Of a stretch of DNA of 64,000 bases, positions 1-8,591 are shown in pieces. Under the pieces are notes generated by a model, which was given only the letters and a program-made list of their open reading frames with translations, did no database searches and was not told the DNA's origin. The position numbers were made by a program, and so were the translations under genes. How positions within the stretch are numbered: position 1 is the first letter of the stretch; every line of letters begins with the position of its first letter. The stretch comes from CAZSLO01 sp964608025 (lineage in GTDB: Bacteria > Chloroflexota > Dehalococcoidia > Lucifugimonadales > CAJWER01). The DNA is taken from the NCBI GenBank assembly GCA_964608025.1, contig CAZSLO010000001.1:1-64000 (forward strand). Direction: 5' to 3'.

Positions 1-2369
1 CTATCGCCATTTTCGAATTCGGAATTTAGTATCTTTGTGGACAGGGGATTCTCGACGTATCTTTGTACAGCTCGTCTGAGAGGCCTAGCGCCGTAGACAG
101 GGTCGTAGCCTTTTTCGGCAAGCCATGCCTTGGCCGCGTCGGTAATGGAGATTGTTACGTTTCGATCATCAAGTCTGGATTCTACTTCCCGGACGAGTAA
201 GTCTAGTATCTTGTGAATTTGATCTTCTGTGAGGGCCTCAAAGATATTGATCTCGTCAATTCTGTTAAGGAACTCGGGTCTGAATGTGGACTTAAGAGCG
301 TCTTCTATCGAAGATCTGACACGAACCGATTCGTTGGATGTGCCCGTATGGAATCCTACTGGCTCCTTGGAGCCGGCCTCTGTCCCTAGGTTACTTGTCA
401 TAATGATCAAGGTATTCCTGAAGTCAACTGTGCGTCCGTGGCTGTCTGTCAATCGCCCGTCGTCAAGTATTTGTAATAATGAGTTGAACACATCAGGATG
501 GGCCTTCTCAATTTCGTCGAATAGTACTACTTTGAAAGGCCTCCGTCGGACAGCTTCTGTTAATTGTCCCCCCTCCTCGTATCCAACATATCCGGGCGGC
601 GCCCCTATCAATCTAGATACAGTGTGTTTTTCTTGGTATTCAGACATGTCGATACGTATCATGTTCTGTTCATCATCGAAGAGATATTGGGCTAGGGCTC
701 GTGCCAGTTCCGTTTTACCCACCCCAGTTGGACCTAGGAAAATGAAGCTTCCAAGTGGCCTTCTGGGATCACTTAGACCTGCCCTTGCCCGTCTGACGGC
801 GTCTGCAACAGCGGTTATAGCCGTGTCTTGTCCAACAACCCTTTCGTGTAATCGGTCCTCCATATGGAGTAATTTGTCAGCCTCGTCTTCTAGAAGGCGA
901 TCTACGGGAATGCCGGTCCAAGTCGCAACTAGGCCACCGATATGTTCTCCATCAACCTCCATTTCTTGGTTTTCGTCTCGTTGAGGTTCAGATTTTTGTG
1001 AGTCGTAATCTTCTTGCAGGCGAGTTCGTTCGGATCGGAGTTTGGCTGCACGTTCATAATCACCACGTTGGGCGCAGGCCTCTTCTTCATCCTGAAGCTG
1101 GCGTATCTGTTTCTCCAGTGTCTTTAGGCCTTCTGGCATTATCTGGTCATCGATTCTTAACTTGCTGGCAGCCTCGTCTATCAAATCGACTGCTTTGTCT
1201 GGTAGGAGTCTTTCGGTAACATACCGTTGGCTAAGTCGTACGGCTGCATCTATTGCGGCATCTGTAACTTTGATTTTGTGGTGTGCTTCGTATTTGGGTC
1301 TGAGTGCGTTCAGCATTTCTATCGCTGTTTCGACTTCTGGTTCTTCCACGATGATGGGTTGGAAACGACGTTCAAGGGCCGCATCTTTTTCGATGTGGCG
1401 GCGATATTCATTCTCTGTTGTAGCACCTAAAACTTGAAGTTCCCCGCGGGATAAGGCTGGCTTCATCATATTGCTAGCATCAATGGCACCCTCAGATGCC
1501 CCTGCCCCGACGACTGTATGTAATTCGTCAATGAACGGTATTATTTCACCATGAGATTCCTTGATTTCATCGAGCACGGCCTTGAGGCGTTCTTCAAATT
1601 CTCCCCTGAACTTACTGCCGGCTACCATTCCTGCCATGTCTAGTGCTAGTACCCGGCGGCCTTTCAGTTCATCGGGGACGTCACCGGCTATTATTCGCTG
1701 TGCAAGGCCTTCTGCAATTGCCGTTTTGCCAACGCCCGCGCCTCCGATAAGGACAGGATTGTTCTTGGTGCGCCGGATGAGTGTTTGCATTGCACGCTTG
1801 ATTTCGTTATCCCTTCCGACTACTGGATCGAGCTTCCCTTCCATGGCTAGTTGGGTAAGATCAACGCTATAACGTTCTAGAGATTGATATCGAGTTTCTG
1901 CACGTGAATCAGTAACCCTATGACTTCCACGAATATTTTGAAGTGCCTTGTATACTTTCTCCAGGTCGACGTTGAATTCAGCCAGAACTTTGGCAGTATC
2001 TCCTTGATCCTCTTCCACAACTGAGACGAGAAGGTGTTCGGAGCTAATGTAGTCGTCTTTTAAACGCCGGGCTTCACTCTTGGCTCTTTCCAGTGCGCGT
2101 GCAGCGCGTGGGGCAACATAGATTTGGGTAGATTCGTAAGCCACGGTTGGTCCCTGTACAAGTAGTTCATTGAGTCTTTCAAGCATTGCCGTCCGTGGGG
2201 CATCCACTTGTTTTAATACCTCGGCAGTTACACCATCTTCTTTTTCCAAGATCGCATAGAGGAGGTGCTCAACGTCCCATTGACTATGTTGATATCGTCG
2301 TACAATCTCTTGGGAGTTGCCGATGATCTCTTGTGCCTGTTCCGTGAAGTCATCAGGTTTTAATACCAT
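1..2369 (-). CDS. clpC: ATP-dependent Clp protease ATPase subunit ClpC (3' end outside window)
   Basis: Hsp100 unfoldase that feeds substrates to ClpP in the cytosol. About 789 codons are present, starting at ATG 2369-2367; the C-terminus lies beyond base 1. In order: Clp N-terminal repeat domain; first AAA+ module with Walker A GGAGVGKT and Walker B FIDELH; a short middle region of about 85 residues with a UVR-like stretch (RGDYERAAKLRSER); second AAA+ module with GPTGVGKT, VLFDEIEKAH and FLNRIDEI; start of the C-terminal small domain (YGARPLRR). The short UVR-type linker points to ClpC, since ClpB carries a much longer coiled-coil middle domain. Walker B of module 1 begins IPF rather than the usual ILF. 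The gene has its own upstream region with a candidate promoter. Confidence 0.88.
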   Translation of the reverse strand, partial: MVLKPDDFTEQAQEIIGNSQEIVRRYQHSQWDVEHLLYAILEKEDGVTAEVLKQVDAPRTAMLERLNELLVQGPTVAYESTQIYVAPRAARALERAKSEARRLKDDYISSEHLLVSVVEEDQGDTAKVLAEFNVDLEKVYKALQNIRGSHRVTDSRAETRYQSLERYSVDLTQLAMEGKLDPVVGRDNEIKRAMQTLIRRTKNNPVLIGGAGVGKTAIAEGLAQRIIAGDVPDELKGRRVLALDMAGMVAGSKFRGEFEERLKAVLDEIKESHGEIIPFIDELHTVVGAGASEGAIDASNMMKPALSRGELQVLGATTENEYRRHIEKDAALERRFQPIIVEEPEVETAIEMLNALRPKYEAHHKIKVTDAAIDAAVRLSQRYVTERLLPDKAVDLIDEAASKLRIDDQIMPEGLKTLEKQIRQLQDEEEACAQRGDYERAAKLRSERTRLQEDYDSQKSEPQRDENQEMEVDGEHIGGLVATWTGIPVDRLLEDEADKLLHMEDRLHERVVGQDTAITAVADAVRRARAGLSDPRRPLGSFIFLGPTGVGKTELARALAQYLFDDEQNMIRIDMSEYQEKHTVSRLIGAPPGYVGYEEGGQLTEAVRRRPFKVVLFDEIEKAHPDVFNSLLQILDDGRLTDSHGRTVDFRNTLIIMTSNLGTEAGSKEPVGFHTGTSNESVRVRSSIEDALKSTFRPEFLNRIDEINIFEALTEDQIHKILDLLVREVESRLDDRNVTISITDAAKAWLAEKGYDPVYGARPLRRAVQRYVENPLSTKILNSEFENGD

Positions 2370-2527
2370 AATAAGTTGTGTCCTTGGTTCGGAGATATCT
2401 AGTTGGAATTTTAATAGAGTGTCACACCGGATAAGGTATGTTCATGAGTGTTAAATAGAATTAAACTTGAGTCGTATCGTATCATGTATCCAGTTAGAAT
2501 GCGAATCATACTGTCCGGAGAATAAAG

Positions 2528-2556
2528 ATTAAAATATTGAGCTAACTTGACCTCAA
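2528..2556 (-). promoter_or_regulatory. Candidate sigma-70-type promoter of clpC
   Basis: Read on the minus strand: TTGAGG (2556-2551), a 17-nt spacer, then TTTAAT (2533-2528). The -35 matches the consensus at 4 of 6 positions and the -10 at 5 of 6. It would give a leader of about 150 nt before the clpC start. The TTGAG...CTCAA inverted repeat overlapping the -35 could be an operator, but it matches no heat-shock operator I know. Nothing else is evident in the 291-base gap to holA. Confidence 0.35.
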
Positions 2557-2660
2557 TAAGGTCTGTGTAGTGCTAATTGATACCAAGCTCAGATGGTTGC
2601 CCGCTAGTATGAATCAGGATCAGTGCTATTAAGGCTTGGAAACTTTGATATATCGTCGGT

Positions 2661-3647
2661 TTATGTGGTGGAAAGTTTTGCAACAAGGAGATCGATTATC
2701 AAGCCGTCGTCGCTGCCGGTAGACTTGATCTGAAGATCGGCTTTCATCAACGTATGAAGCGTTTTGGACAGTCGGTCAGCGGTGAATTTCTTTTCCTGGT
2801 CAAGGGTTTTTCTCAGTGGATATCCAGATAGCTTGAGTTTTTTACCAATTTCAATCTGTGGCATGCCTTTGTTCTTGAGTTCTTTAGCAAGAATAAGTAG
2901 TCGTACTTGTCGTGTAAGCATTCCCATTAAGTATGAAGTGGATGTACCTTGCTGCATAAGGTTATGTACCGCTAGGATCGCGGCTTCAGAGCGCCCCTCG
3001 AGTATAGAATCCACAGTTGCGAAGATACTTGTATTATCTCTATTTGAAACAAGCTGAGCTACATGTTCCGGCCTGATGGGTTCGCCAGTGCAGTATACGG
3101 CAAGTTTCTCAAGCTCACTTACTATCAATCTAAGATTATTGCCGGTTGCCTCAGCCAGTGCCCAGATAGCTTTAGGTTCTATAATGATCCCGCTTTTCTG
3201 AGCGCGTTGGCTGATCCAACGGGTGATTTGTCCCGAATTCGGGCGGCCGAAATACTTTGAGGATCCTACTTCATCTATGATTTTGAATAGTGGATTGGAT
3301 TTACTGATTGCAGTTTCTACAAATACGATTTCAGTTGTTTCAGGCAATGAGGATAAATTTTCTCCTAATTGATCCCATGGACCTAATTCAGGCGATTGTT
3401 TACTCGACTGTGCCCCGCGCTTGCTACGTTCGAATCGTGACAATAGCCCCTTAATAATTACTAGGCGTTTGTCTGCGAGGAACGGCACCGTGTTTGCTAA
3501 TGCCAGTAATTCGTCGATTGAAATTGATTCGCCTTCTACCTCGGTGATATTGACGTCCCGAAGATCAGCAATACCTATCCCATTCTTGATAGAAGATAAA
3601 GTTTCTTCTATCGTAAAATCATCGTCACCATGGAACAGATAAATCAA
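2661..3647 (-). CDS. holA: DNA polymerase III delta subunit
   Basis: Clamp-loader delta subunit, which opens the beta sliding clamp during replication. The 328 residues match the family length. The N-terminus has the characteristic IYLFHGDDDFTIEE strand-loop that replaces a true P-loop, and the middle carries the RWISQRAQKSG region followed by a helical C-terminal domain (SYLMGMLTRQVRLLILAKEL). The start is TTG 3647, immediately before the conserved IYLFHG strand, with a weak GAGG upstream. It is divergent from the DUF1232 gene. The family assignment is secure from overall architecture, although delta subunits are divergent in sequence. Confidence 0.88.
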   Translation of the reverse strand: MIYLFHGDDDFTIEETLSSIKNGIGIADLRDVNITEVEGESISIDELLALANTVPFLADKRLVIIKGLLSRFERSKRGAQSSKQSPELGPWDQLGENLSSLPETTEIVFVETAISKSNPLFKIIDEVGSSKYFGRPNSGQITRWISQRAQKSGIIIEPKAIWALAEATGNNLRLIVSELEKLAVYCTGEPIRPEHVAQLVSNRDNTSIFATVDSILEGRSEAAILAVHNLMQQGTSTSYLMGMLTRQVRLLILAKELKNKGMPQIEIGKKLKLSGYPLRKTLDQEKKFTADRLSKTLHTLMKADLQIKSTGSDDGLIIDLLVAKLSTT

Positions 3648-3703
3648 CTGGCAGGCCTCATTTCTGGTGTGTTCTATAATAAGGGTACGGAGGTGTCAAT
3701 AAG

Positions 3704-4087
3704 GTGTTTAGAGCGTTAATTTTATTGCTTAACATGACTGGGATTCCGCGGTTGATGATACGGTTAATGCGAGATAGCAGGGTGCCTTTAAAAACTAAAA
3801 TGATTCCTGTATTAGCGCTCCTCTATTTCATATCGCCTTTTGACTTACTACATGACATCATACCAGCGTGGGGACGAATAGATGATATCCTCGCTATTTT
3901 GTTAGGGATTGTCATTTTTCTGGTTGCGGCTCCAATAAAAGTGGTCCTGGAGCATGCTAGAGGAAGAGGATCTGATGATGGTGATAGGGAAAATCATCCC
4001 TATCGTAAAGACAAGGATGGACCTGATGGTACCGTTATAGATGGTAAGTATAGGTATGTAGAAGATGATGGTGAGAAGCGTTCTTGA
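3704..4087 (+). CDS. DUF1232 (YkvA-like) small membrane protein
   Basis: A 127-residue protein with the DUF1232 signature: a short helix followed by VPLKTKMIPVLALLYFISPFDLLHDIIP, seen here around residues 27-55, then a second hydrophobic segment (ILAILLGIVIFLVAAPIKVVL). The C-terminal 45 residues are highly charged and probably cytoplasmic. The start is GTG at 3704, preceded by GGAGG at 3689-3693. The family's function is unknown; the SPFDLLHDIIP motif is its hallmark. It sits divergently from holA and converges on the M24 peptidase gene with a 5-base gap. Confidence 0.75.
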   Translation: MFRALILLLNMTGIPRLMIRLMRDSRVPLKTKMIPVLALLYFISPFDLLHDIIPAWGRIDDILAILLGIVIFLVAAPIKVVLEHARGRGSDDGDRENHPYRKDKDGPDGTVIDGKYRYVEDDGEKRS

Positions 4088-4092
4088 TTTTA

Positions 4093-5259
4093 TTATCCGA
4101 TTGTAACGATATCCCTCTGAATTGAGGTAGTGACGACCGGGGATTTTTCAGAAATGTAGACATCTATCTCGGACCGTACTCCAAAATCGGGTAGATATAT
4201 TCCAGGTTCAATTGTAAGTCCAATTCCCGGTATGATTTTGCGGGTATCATGTGTTTCCCAACTATCTAGATTCACGGCGTTGCCGTGTACCTCTCGTCCC
4301 AGGCTATGACCTAATCTATGGGTAAAGTAAGTTCCAAATCCTGATGCTTCAATATAATCACGCGCGATCTTATCGATCTCCCACCCTTGAGGGTAATGAC
4401 TGTTACTCATCATAATTTGTATCTTCTCCAATGCAGAATCTCTTGCCCCGATCACGGTATCGAACACTTCTTGCTGCTTCCTTGGGATCTTGTTGCCGCC
4501 AAATGCAGTCCACGTAATGTCGGCAAACATCGTATCAACACCAGGGAGCCGCCCCCATAGATCAATCAGAATCCAGTCGCCGGGTTTTATCCTCACTGCG
4601 GATTTTTCAGTTGGATTGAAATGAGGGTCAGAAGAATGTTCGTTGACAGCTACGACGGGTCCGTCAGTCACAACAAGTCCTTCGTCTTGGAAGCGAGATT
4701 TGATTAACTCGGCGACTTCGAACTCAGTCACGTCTTTTGCTATGCGATTACCGATATAATCAAAGGCCTCCTGGACAATCCTACTTAGTTTTTTCGCCGC
4801 TATCTTATGGCTGGCGAGCTGTTTCTCAGTCCATCTTTGTGTGGCGTATTGAACGATATCTGCTGATGAAATTATCTTTATTCCTAATCCCCGAACAAGA
4901 TCTAACGTACCTGCGTCTACTCTTGATATACGGGGCAAAGAACAGTTTGGTGAATATTCCATTGCGATTTGATTTTGATTGCCGACAATTCCCTTTAATT
5001 CGGAGATCATGTTCGCGCGTCCATTAAATAGAACAGTGTTCAGTCCTAGGTGATTAAATCTACCTTGATCAACGTGGGCTACTAGTAGAGAAGGCTGTCC
5101 GTCTGCAGGTATCCACAACCAGCATGGACGAGTTACGTTTGCAATGGGTCCTACGGTTTCCCAGAAAACTGGATTCATGCCACGGTAGTCGTATAGCAGC
5201 CAGCCCCCGATATCGTGTCCTCTTAGATATTCCTGTGCTGCTGTAGTTACCCTTTCCAT
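4093..5259 (-). CDS. M24 family metallopeptidase (Xaa-Pro aminopeptidase-like)
   Basis: Predicted dinuclear-metal aminopeptidase or prolidase of the pita-bread fold, cytosolic. All five expected metal ligands are visible: Asp in LIDLWG, Asp in FADITWT, His in GHSLGREVHG, Glu in TIEPGIYL and Glu in VRSEIDV. An N-terminal creatinase-like domain occupies about the first 140 residues. An upstream ATG at 5280 is in frame, but ATG 5259 has a GGAGG upstream that lies inside the longer reading, so I take 5259 (388 aa). Substrate cannot be told from sequence; M24 proteins of this type also include creatinase-like hydrolases. Confidence 0.85.
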   Translation of the reverse strand: MERVTTAAQEYLRGHDIGGWLLYDYRGMNPVFWETVGPIANVTRPCWLWIPADGQPSLLVAHVDQGRFNHLGLNTVLFNGRANMISELKGIVGNQNQIAMEYSPNCSLPRISRVDAGTLDLVRGLGIKIISSADIVQYATQRWTEKQLASHKIAAKKLSRIVQEAFDYIGNRIAKDVTEFEVAELIKSRFQDEGLVVTDGPVVAVNEHSSDPHFNPTEKSAVRIKPGDWILIDLWGRLPGVDTMFADITWTAFGGNKIPRKQQEVFDTVIGARDSALEKIQIMMSNSHYPQGWEIDKIARDYIEASGFGTYFTHRLGHSLGREVHGNAVNLDSWETHDTRKIIPGIGLTIEPGIYLPDFGVRSEIDVYISEKSPVVTTSIQRDIVTIG

Positions 5260-5386
5260 TGACTTGTTTCCTCCAAACATTGAATTACGGGAGCCTAGGT
5301 TGGTTTGGTCTTGATGTCAATTGGCTTGACTGGGATCCAAATGATGGTTTGGTAGAATGGGGTAGCTCGACATTACTATTAGTGGT

Positions 5387-6931
5387 GTGATGAATATGCC
5401 AAGTTTGGTTCTCGTAGAACGTGCGGCTTGTTTTGGAACTGAAATAGCCGTGATTGACGATTTCGGATCGCATAGCTATAACGATCTCTTGGAATCTTCG
5501 GCCCGATTGGCAACCGGGTTACTCGATGGAAATCTTGATTTGAAACAGGCTAGGATCGCGTTCTTGGTACACCCAAGCTTCGAATATGTCGTAACACAGT
5601 GGGGCATATGGAGAGCTGGTGGGATTGCGGTGCCGTTGGCTGTCTCACATCCCAGAGCTGAACTCGAATACACAATCGAGGACGCAGATGTTTCGGTGAT
5701 AGTTGTACACCCGGAGTTCCGAGAAAAATTACGGTCAATTGCGGATGAAAGAGGCCTCCAGCTCATACTGACAACAGACCTACTGGGTAACGAGGTAACC
5801 CATCTTCCAGATGTCAGTGAGAAAAGAGCTGCAACCATACTCTATACAAGTGGTTCAACCGGCAATCCCAAGGGTGTTGTTACCACTCATGCTGCTATCG
5901 AATCCCAGGTTACAACACTTGTTGAAGCCTGGGATTGGAAACCTGATGATCATATCTTGAATGTGTTACCCCTCCATCACGTTCATGGAATTATCAATGC
6001 CATGACGTGTGCTTTATGGAGCGGCGCCACTTGTGAGATGCAACCCTCTTTTGAACCTGGCAGGGTATGGAATCGTCTTGGTAGTGGAGATCTTACACTT
6101 TTTATGGCGGTTCCAACGACTTATAAAGCCCTCATTCAGCAATGGGAGTCTGCTAGCACGGACCGACAACAGTTTTTGTCAGACGGAGCGTCAAGATTAA
6201 GACTCATGGTTTCCGGTTCGGATGCCCTTCTTGTAAGTACACTGGAGAGATGGAAGGAAATCACCGGCCATGTATTACTGGAACGGTATGGTATGACAGA
6301 AATAGGTATGGCGCTTTCTAATCCCCTAAACGGAGACCGGATTCCAGGCCATGTTGGTTATCCACTTCCAGGGGTTGAAGTCAGGCTTTCTGTGCTTGAA
6401 ATAGAGGAAGAGACTGGTAGACATATTCACGGGGGACCTGTGCAACCCGGTTCCCCCGGAGAGATTCAAATTCGCGGTCCTAGTGTCTTCCACGAATACT
6501 GGCGTCGTGAAGAAGCCACCGTGGAGGCTTTTTCACAAGGCGGTTGGTTCTGTTCCGGGGACGTGGCATCCTTGGAGCCGGTTGGGTACAGGATCTGGGG
6601 ACGCGCTTCTCAAGACATCATCATAACTGGTGGTGAAAATGTTTCGGCCAAGGAAGTCGAACAAGTACTGTCTACTCATCCTGCCATTATGTCTTGCGCT
6701 GTAGTAGGAGTGCAGGATTCTTACTGGGGAAAAGCCGTTTCTGTGGCGGTAGTAGTCGTAGAAGGAGAGACGATAACTCGCGAGTTGCTCCGTGAATGGG
6801 CCCGTGACAAGCTGGCGCCTTATAAATTGCCCCAAAGGGTGAAAATAGTTCAATCACTACCAATGAACTCTATGGGCAAACTTATCAAGCCTAAAGTGGT
6901 GGAAATGTTCATGCCTGATAGTGGGAATTAA
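5387..6931 (+). CDS. AMP-forming acyl-CoA synthetase, malonyl-CoA synthetase (MatB/ACSF3) type
   Basis: ANL-superfamily ligase that forms an acyl-adenylate and then an acyl-CoA. It shows the P-loop LYTSGSTGNPKGV, the RYGMTEIGMALSNPL motif, GWFCSGDVA and the C-terminal catalytic lysine in NSMGKLIKPK. The stretches LPLHHVHGIINA and ERYGMTEIGMALSNPL, and the pattern around VGYPLPGVEVRL, closely resemble malonyl-CoA synthetases (MatB and animal ACSF3), so malonate or a methylmalonate-like acid is the likely substrate. The start is GTG 5387, with ATG 5390 or 5396 as alternatives. It is followed within 3 bases by an AtzG-like gene and then an amidase, suggesting an operon in which the amidase releases the acid that this enzyme activates. 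Confidence 0.83.
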   Translation: MMNMPSLVLVERAACFGTEIAVIDDFGSHSYNDLLESSARLATGLLDGNLDLKQARIAFLVHPSFEYVVTQWGIWRAGGIAVPLAVSHPRAELEYTIEDADVSVIVVHPEFREKLRSIADERGLQLILTTDLLGNEVTHLPDVSEKRAATILYTSGSTGNPKGVVTTHAAIESQVTTLVEAWDWKPDDHILNVLPLHHVHGIINAMTCALWSGATCEMQPSFEPGRVWNRLGSGDLTLFMAVPTTYKALIQQWESASTDRQQFLSDGASRLRLMVSGSDALLVSTLERWKEITGHVLLERYGMTEIGMALSNPLNGDRIPGHVGYPLPGVEVRLSVLEIEEETGRHIHGGPVQPGSPGEIQIRGPSVFHEYWRREEATVEAFSQGGWFCSGDVASLEPVGYRIWGRASQDIIITGGENVSAKEVEQVLSTHPAIMSCAVVGVQDSYWGKAVSVAVVVVEGETITRELLREWARDKLAPYKLPQRVKIVQSLPMNSMGKLIKPKVVEMFMPDSGN

Positions 6932-6933
6932 CA

Positions 6934-7143
6934 ATGAATATGGAACAAGTCGATCAAGAGGAAGTGGATGTGAGAGTAAAGTTTGTTTTGAATAAATATG
7001 GTGCCATGATCGATCCGAGTGTATTTGGAGAAATTAGGCGTTGGATCCAGGGCATTGTGTTTGCGGGTGAAGAGCTTAAGGCGGTCAAGCTCCAAAACGA
7101 CATGGTCCCCGGTGTATCCGCAGTTCCATATAGAGAGGATTGA
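6934..7143 (+). CDS. AtzG-like (DUF4089) amidase partner subunit
   Basis: A 69-residue helical protein (ATG 6934). Its length, its position directly before an amidase and the motif pattern (two amphipathic helices, then LQNDMVPGVSAVPYRED) fit the AtzG/DUF4089 family, the small GatC-like subunit that stabilises AtzE-type amidases. Its stop overlaps the amidase ATG as TGATG, indicating translational coupling. It begins 3 bases after the acyl-CoA synthetase stop. The family call rests on context and layout as much as on sequence. Confidence 0.62.
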   Translation: MNMEQVDQEEVDVRVKFVLNKYGAMIDPSVFGEIRRWIQGIVFAGEELKAVKLQNDMVPGVSAVPYRED

Positions 7144-8549
7144 TGTCGTTGAATGATTTTGTATTTAGGCCGATACGTCAACTATCGCATATGGTGCGTA
7201 ACAGGGAGGTTTCATCTGTAGAGCTTGTCAATGGATTTATTGAGCGACTCGAAAGAATCGGATCGGAATTTAATGCTGTTGTGAAAATCACTCCTGAACG
7301 TGCATTGGTTGAGGCACAATGCGCAGATGAAGAGATCGCACGCGGTTGTTACAGGGGCCCATTACATGGAATTCCGTACGGTGTGAAAGATCTCTTGGCT
7401 ACAAATAGTATTCCGACCACTTGGGGTGCGACTCCTTTTCGAAACCAGGTGTTTGATTACGATGCTACTGTTATTCGAAATTTACTCGAATCGGGTGCTG
7501 TTTTGGTCGCCAAGTTGGCTATGGTTGAACTAGCAGGGGGTATGGGCTATGAGCGTGCAGATTCGTCATTTACGGGCCCTGGATTGAATCCTTGGGATAA
7601 GCGAAGGTGGTCTGGTGGTTCTTCCTCGGGTTCGGGAGCATCCATTGCGGCAGGTTTGGTGCCCTTTGCTATTGGGTCAGAGACGTGGGGTTCTATATTG
7701 ATACCGGCATCGTTTTGTGGGATATCTGGGTTTAGACCAACATACGGTAGAGTGAGCAGATATGGGGCAATGTCTTTATCTTGGACCCTCGACAAACTCG
7801 GTCCCCTTTGCCTAAATGCCGATGATTGTGGACTTGTTTTGGATGCGATCTCGGGACCGGATCCTAAAGATGGAAGTACTGCGAATAGGTTCTATCGTTA
7901 CGATGGCCTTAGGGAACGAAGTTCCCGGATCAAACTTGCCATTCCAAAGGATAGTATAGCTGGACATGATGAGGATACACAGAAAAATTTCGAAGCTGCC
8001 CTAGATGTGTTAAAAAACATAGCTGATATTGAAGAGGTTGAATTACCGGATTATCCGTATGAAGCAGCTGTGACTACTATAATTAATGCCGAATCAGCCA
8101 GTGCATTCGAGGAATTTGTTGATGAAGGAAAGCCTTCGGAACTCGCTGATCGAGCGGATAGGTTCGGTCCTTATGCAAGGAGGGCTGTTCTCGCTACCGA
8201 ATACCTGAAGGCAATGCGCCTGCGGCCTGCGATAGCTCGTGATATTGACGAATTACTTGCTCCTTATGAAGCCATCGTGGCCCCAACATCGGGCGAAGCT
8301 CCATCTACCGACGATGTGTTTGATAGGGTAGGGCGTGGAAGGCGAGGGTTAAGTGCACCGGTATCTGCCATTGGAAATCTGATTGGACTTCCTGCGATTA
8401 CAGTACCGAATGGGTTTACGCGGAACGGTTTACCTACAGGTATACAATTTATGGGTCGTGCTTATGATGAGAACCCGGTTCTTTTTGTAGCGAGTGAGTA
8501 TCAGTCACTGACTGATTGGCATAATCTACATCCTAAAGTTCCCGACTAA
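7143..8549 (+). CDS. Amidase signature family hydrolase (possible malonamate-type amidase)
   Basis: Amidase with the Ser-cisSer-Lys triad: Lys82 in GIPYGVKDL, cis-Ser160 in SGGSSSGSGA and nucleophile Ser184 in GSETWGSILIPA (numbering from ATG 7143). The 24-residue spacing between the two serines is the family norm. The usual GG before the nucleophile is WG here. Length is 468 aa. A TTG at 7140 is also in frame, but ATG 7143 overlaps the AtzG-like stop codon and is the natural coupled start. Beside a malonyl-CoA-synthetase-like gene, hydrolysis of malonamate or a related half-amide to a dicarboxylate is an attractive but unproved role; AtzE-like biuret or allophanate chemistry is the alternative. 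Confidence 0.85.
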   Translation: MSLNDFVFRPIRQLSHMVRNREVSSVELVNGFIERLERIGSEFNAVVKITPERALVEAQCADEEIARGCYRGPLHGIPYGVKDLLATNSIPTTWGATPFRNQVFDYDATVIRNLLESGAVLVAKLAMVELAGGMGYERADSSFTGPGLNPWDKRRWSGGSSSGSGASIAAGLVPFAIGSETWGSILIPASFCGISGFRPTYGRVSRYGAMSLSWTLDKLGPLCLNADDCGLVLDAISGPDPKDGSTANRFYRYDGLRERSSRIKLAIPKDSIAGHDEDTQKNFEAALDVLKNIADIEEVELPDYPYEAAVTTIINAESASAFEEFVDEGKPSELADRADRFGPYARRAVLATEYLKAMRLRPAIARDIDELLAPYEAIVAPTSGEAPSTDDVFDRVGRGRRGLSAPVSAIGNLIGLPAITVPNGFTRNGLPTGIQFMGRAYDENPVLFVASEYQSLTDWHNLHPKVPD

Positions 8550-8591
8550 TGTCCATTTAGCAATGAAATGGAATGAAGGAGTCTAACTGCG

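Noticed and set aside
2541..2556. Heat-shock operator (CIRCE or HAIR) at the clpC promoter
   Set aside because: The TTGAG...CTCAA repeat does not match either consensus; reported only as part of the candidate promoter.
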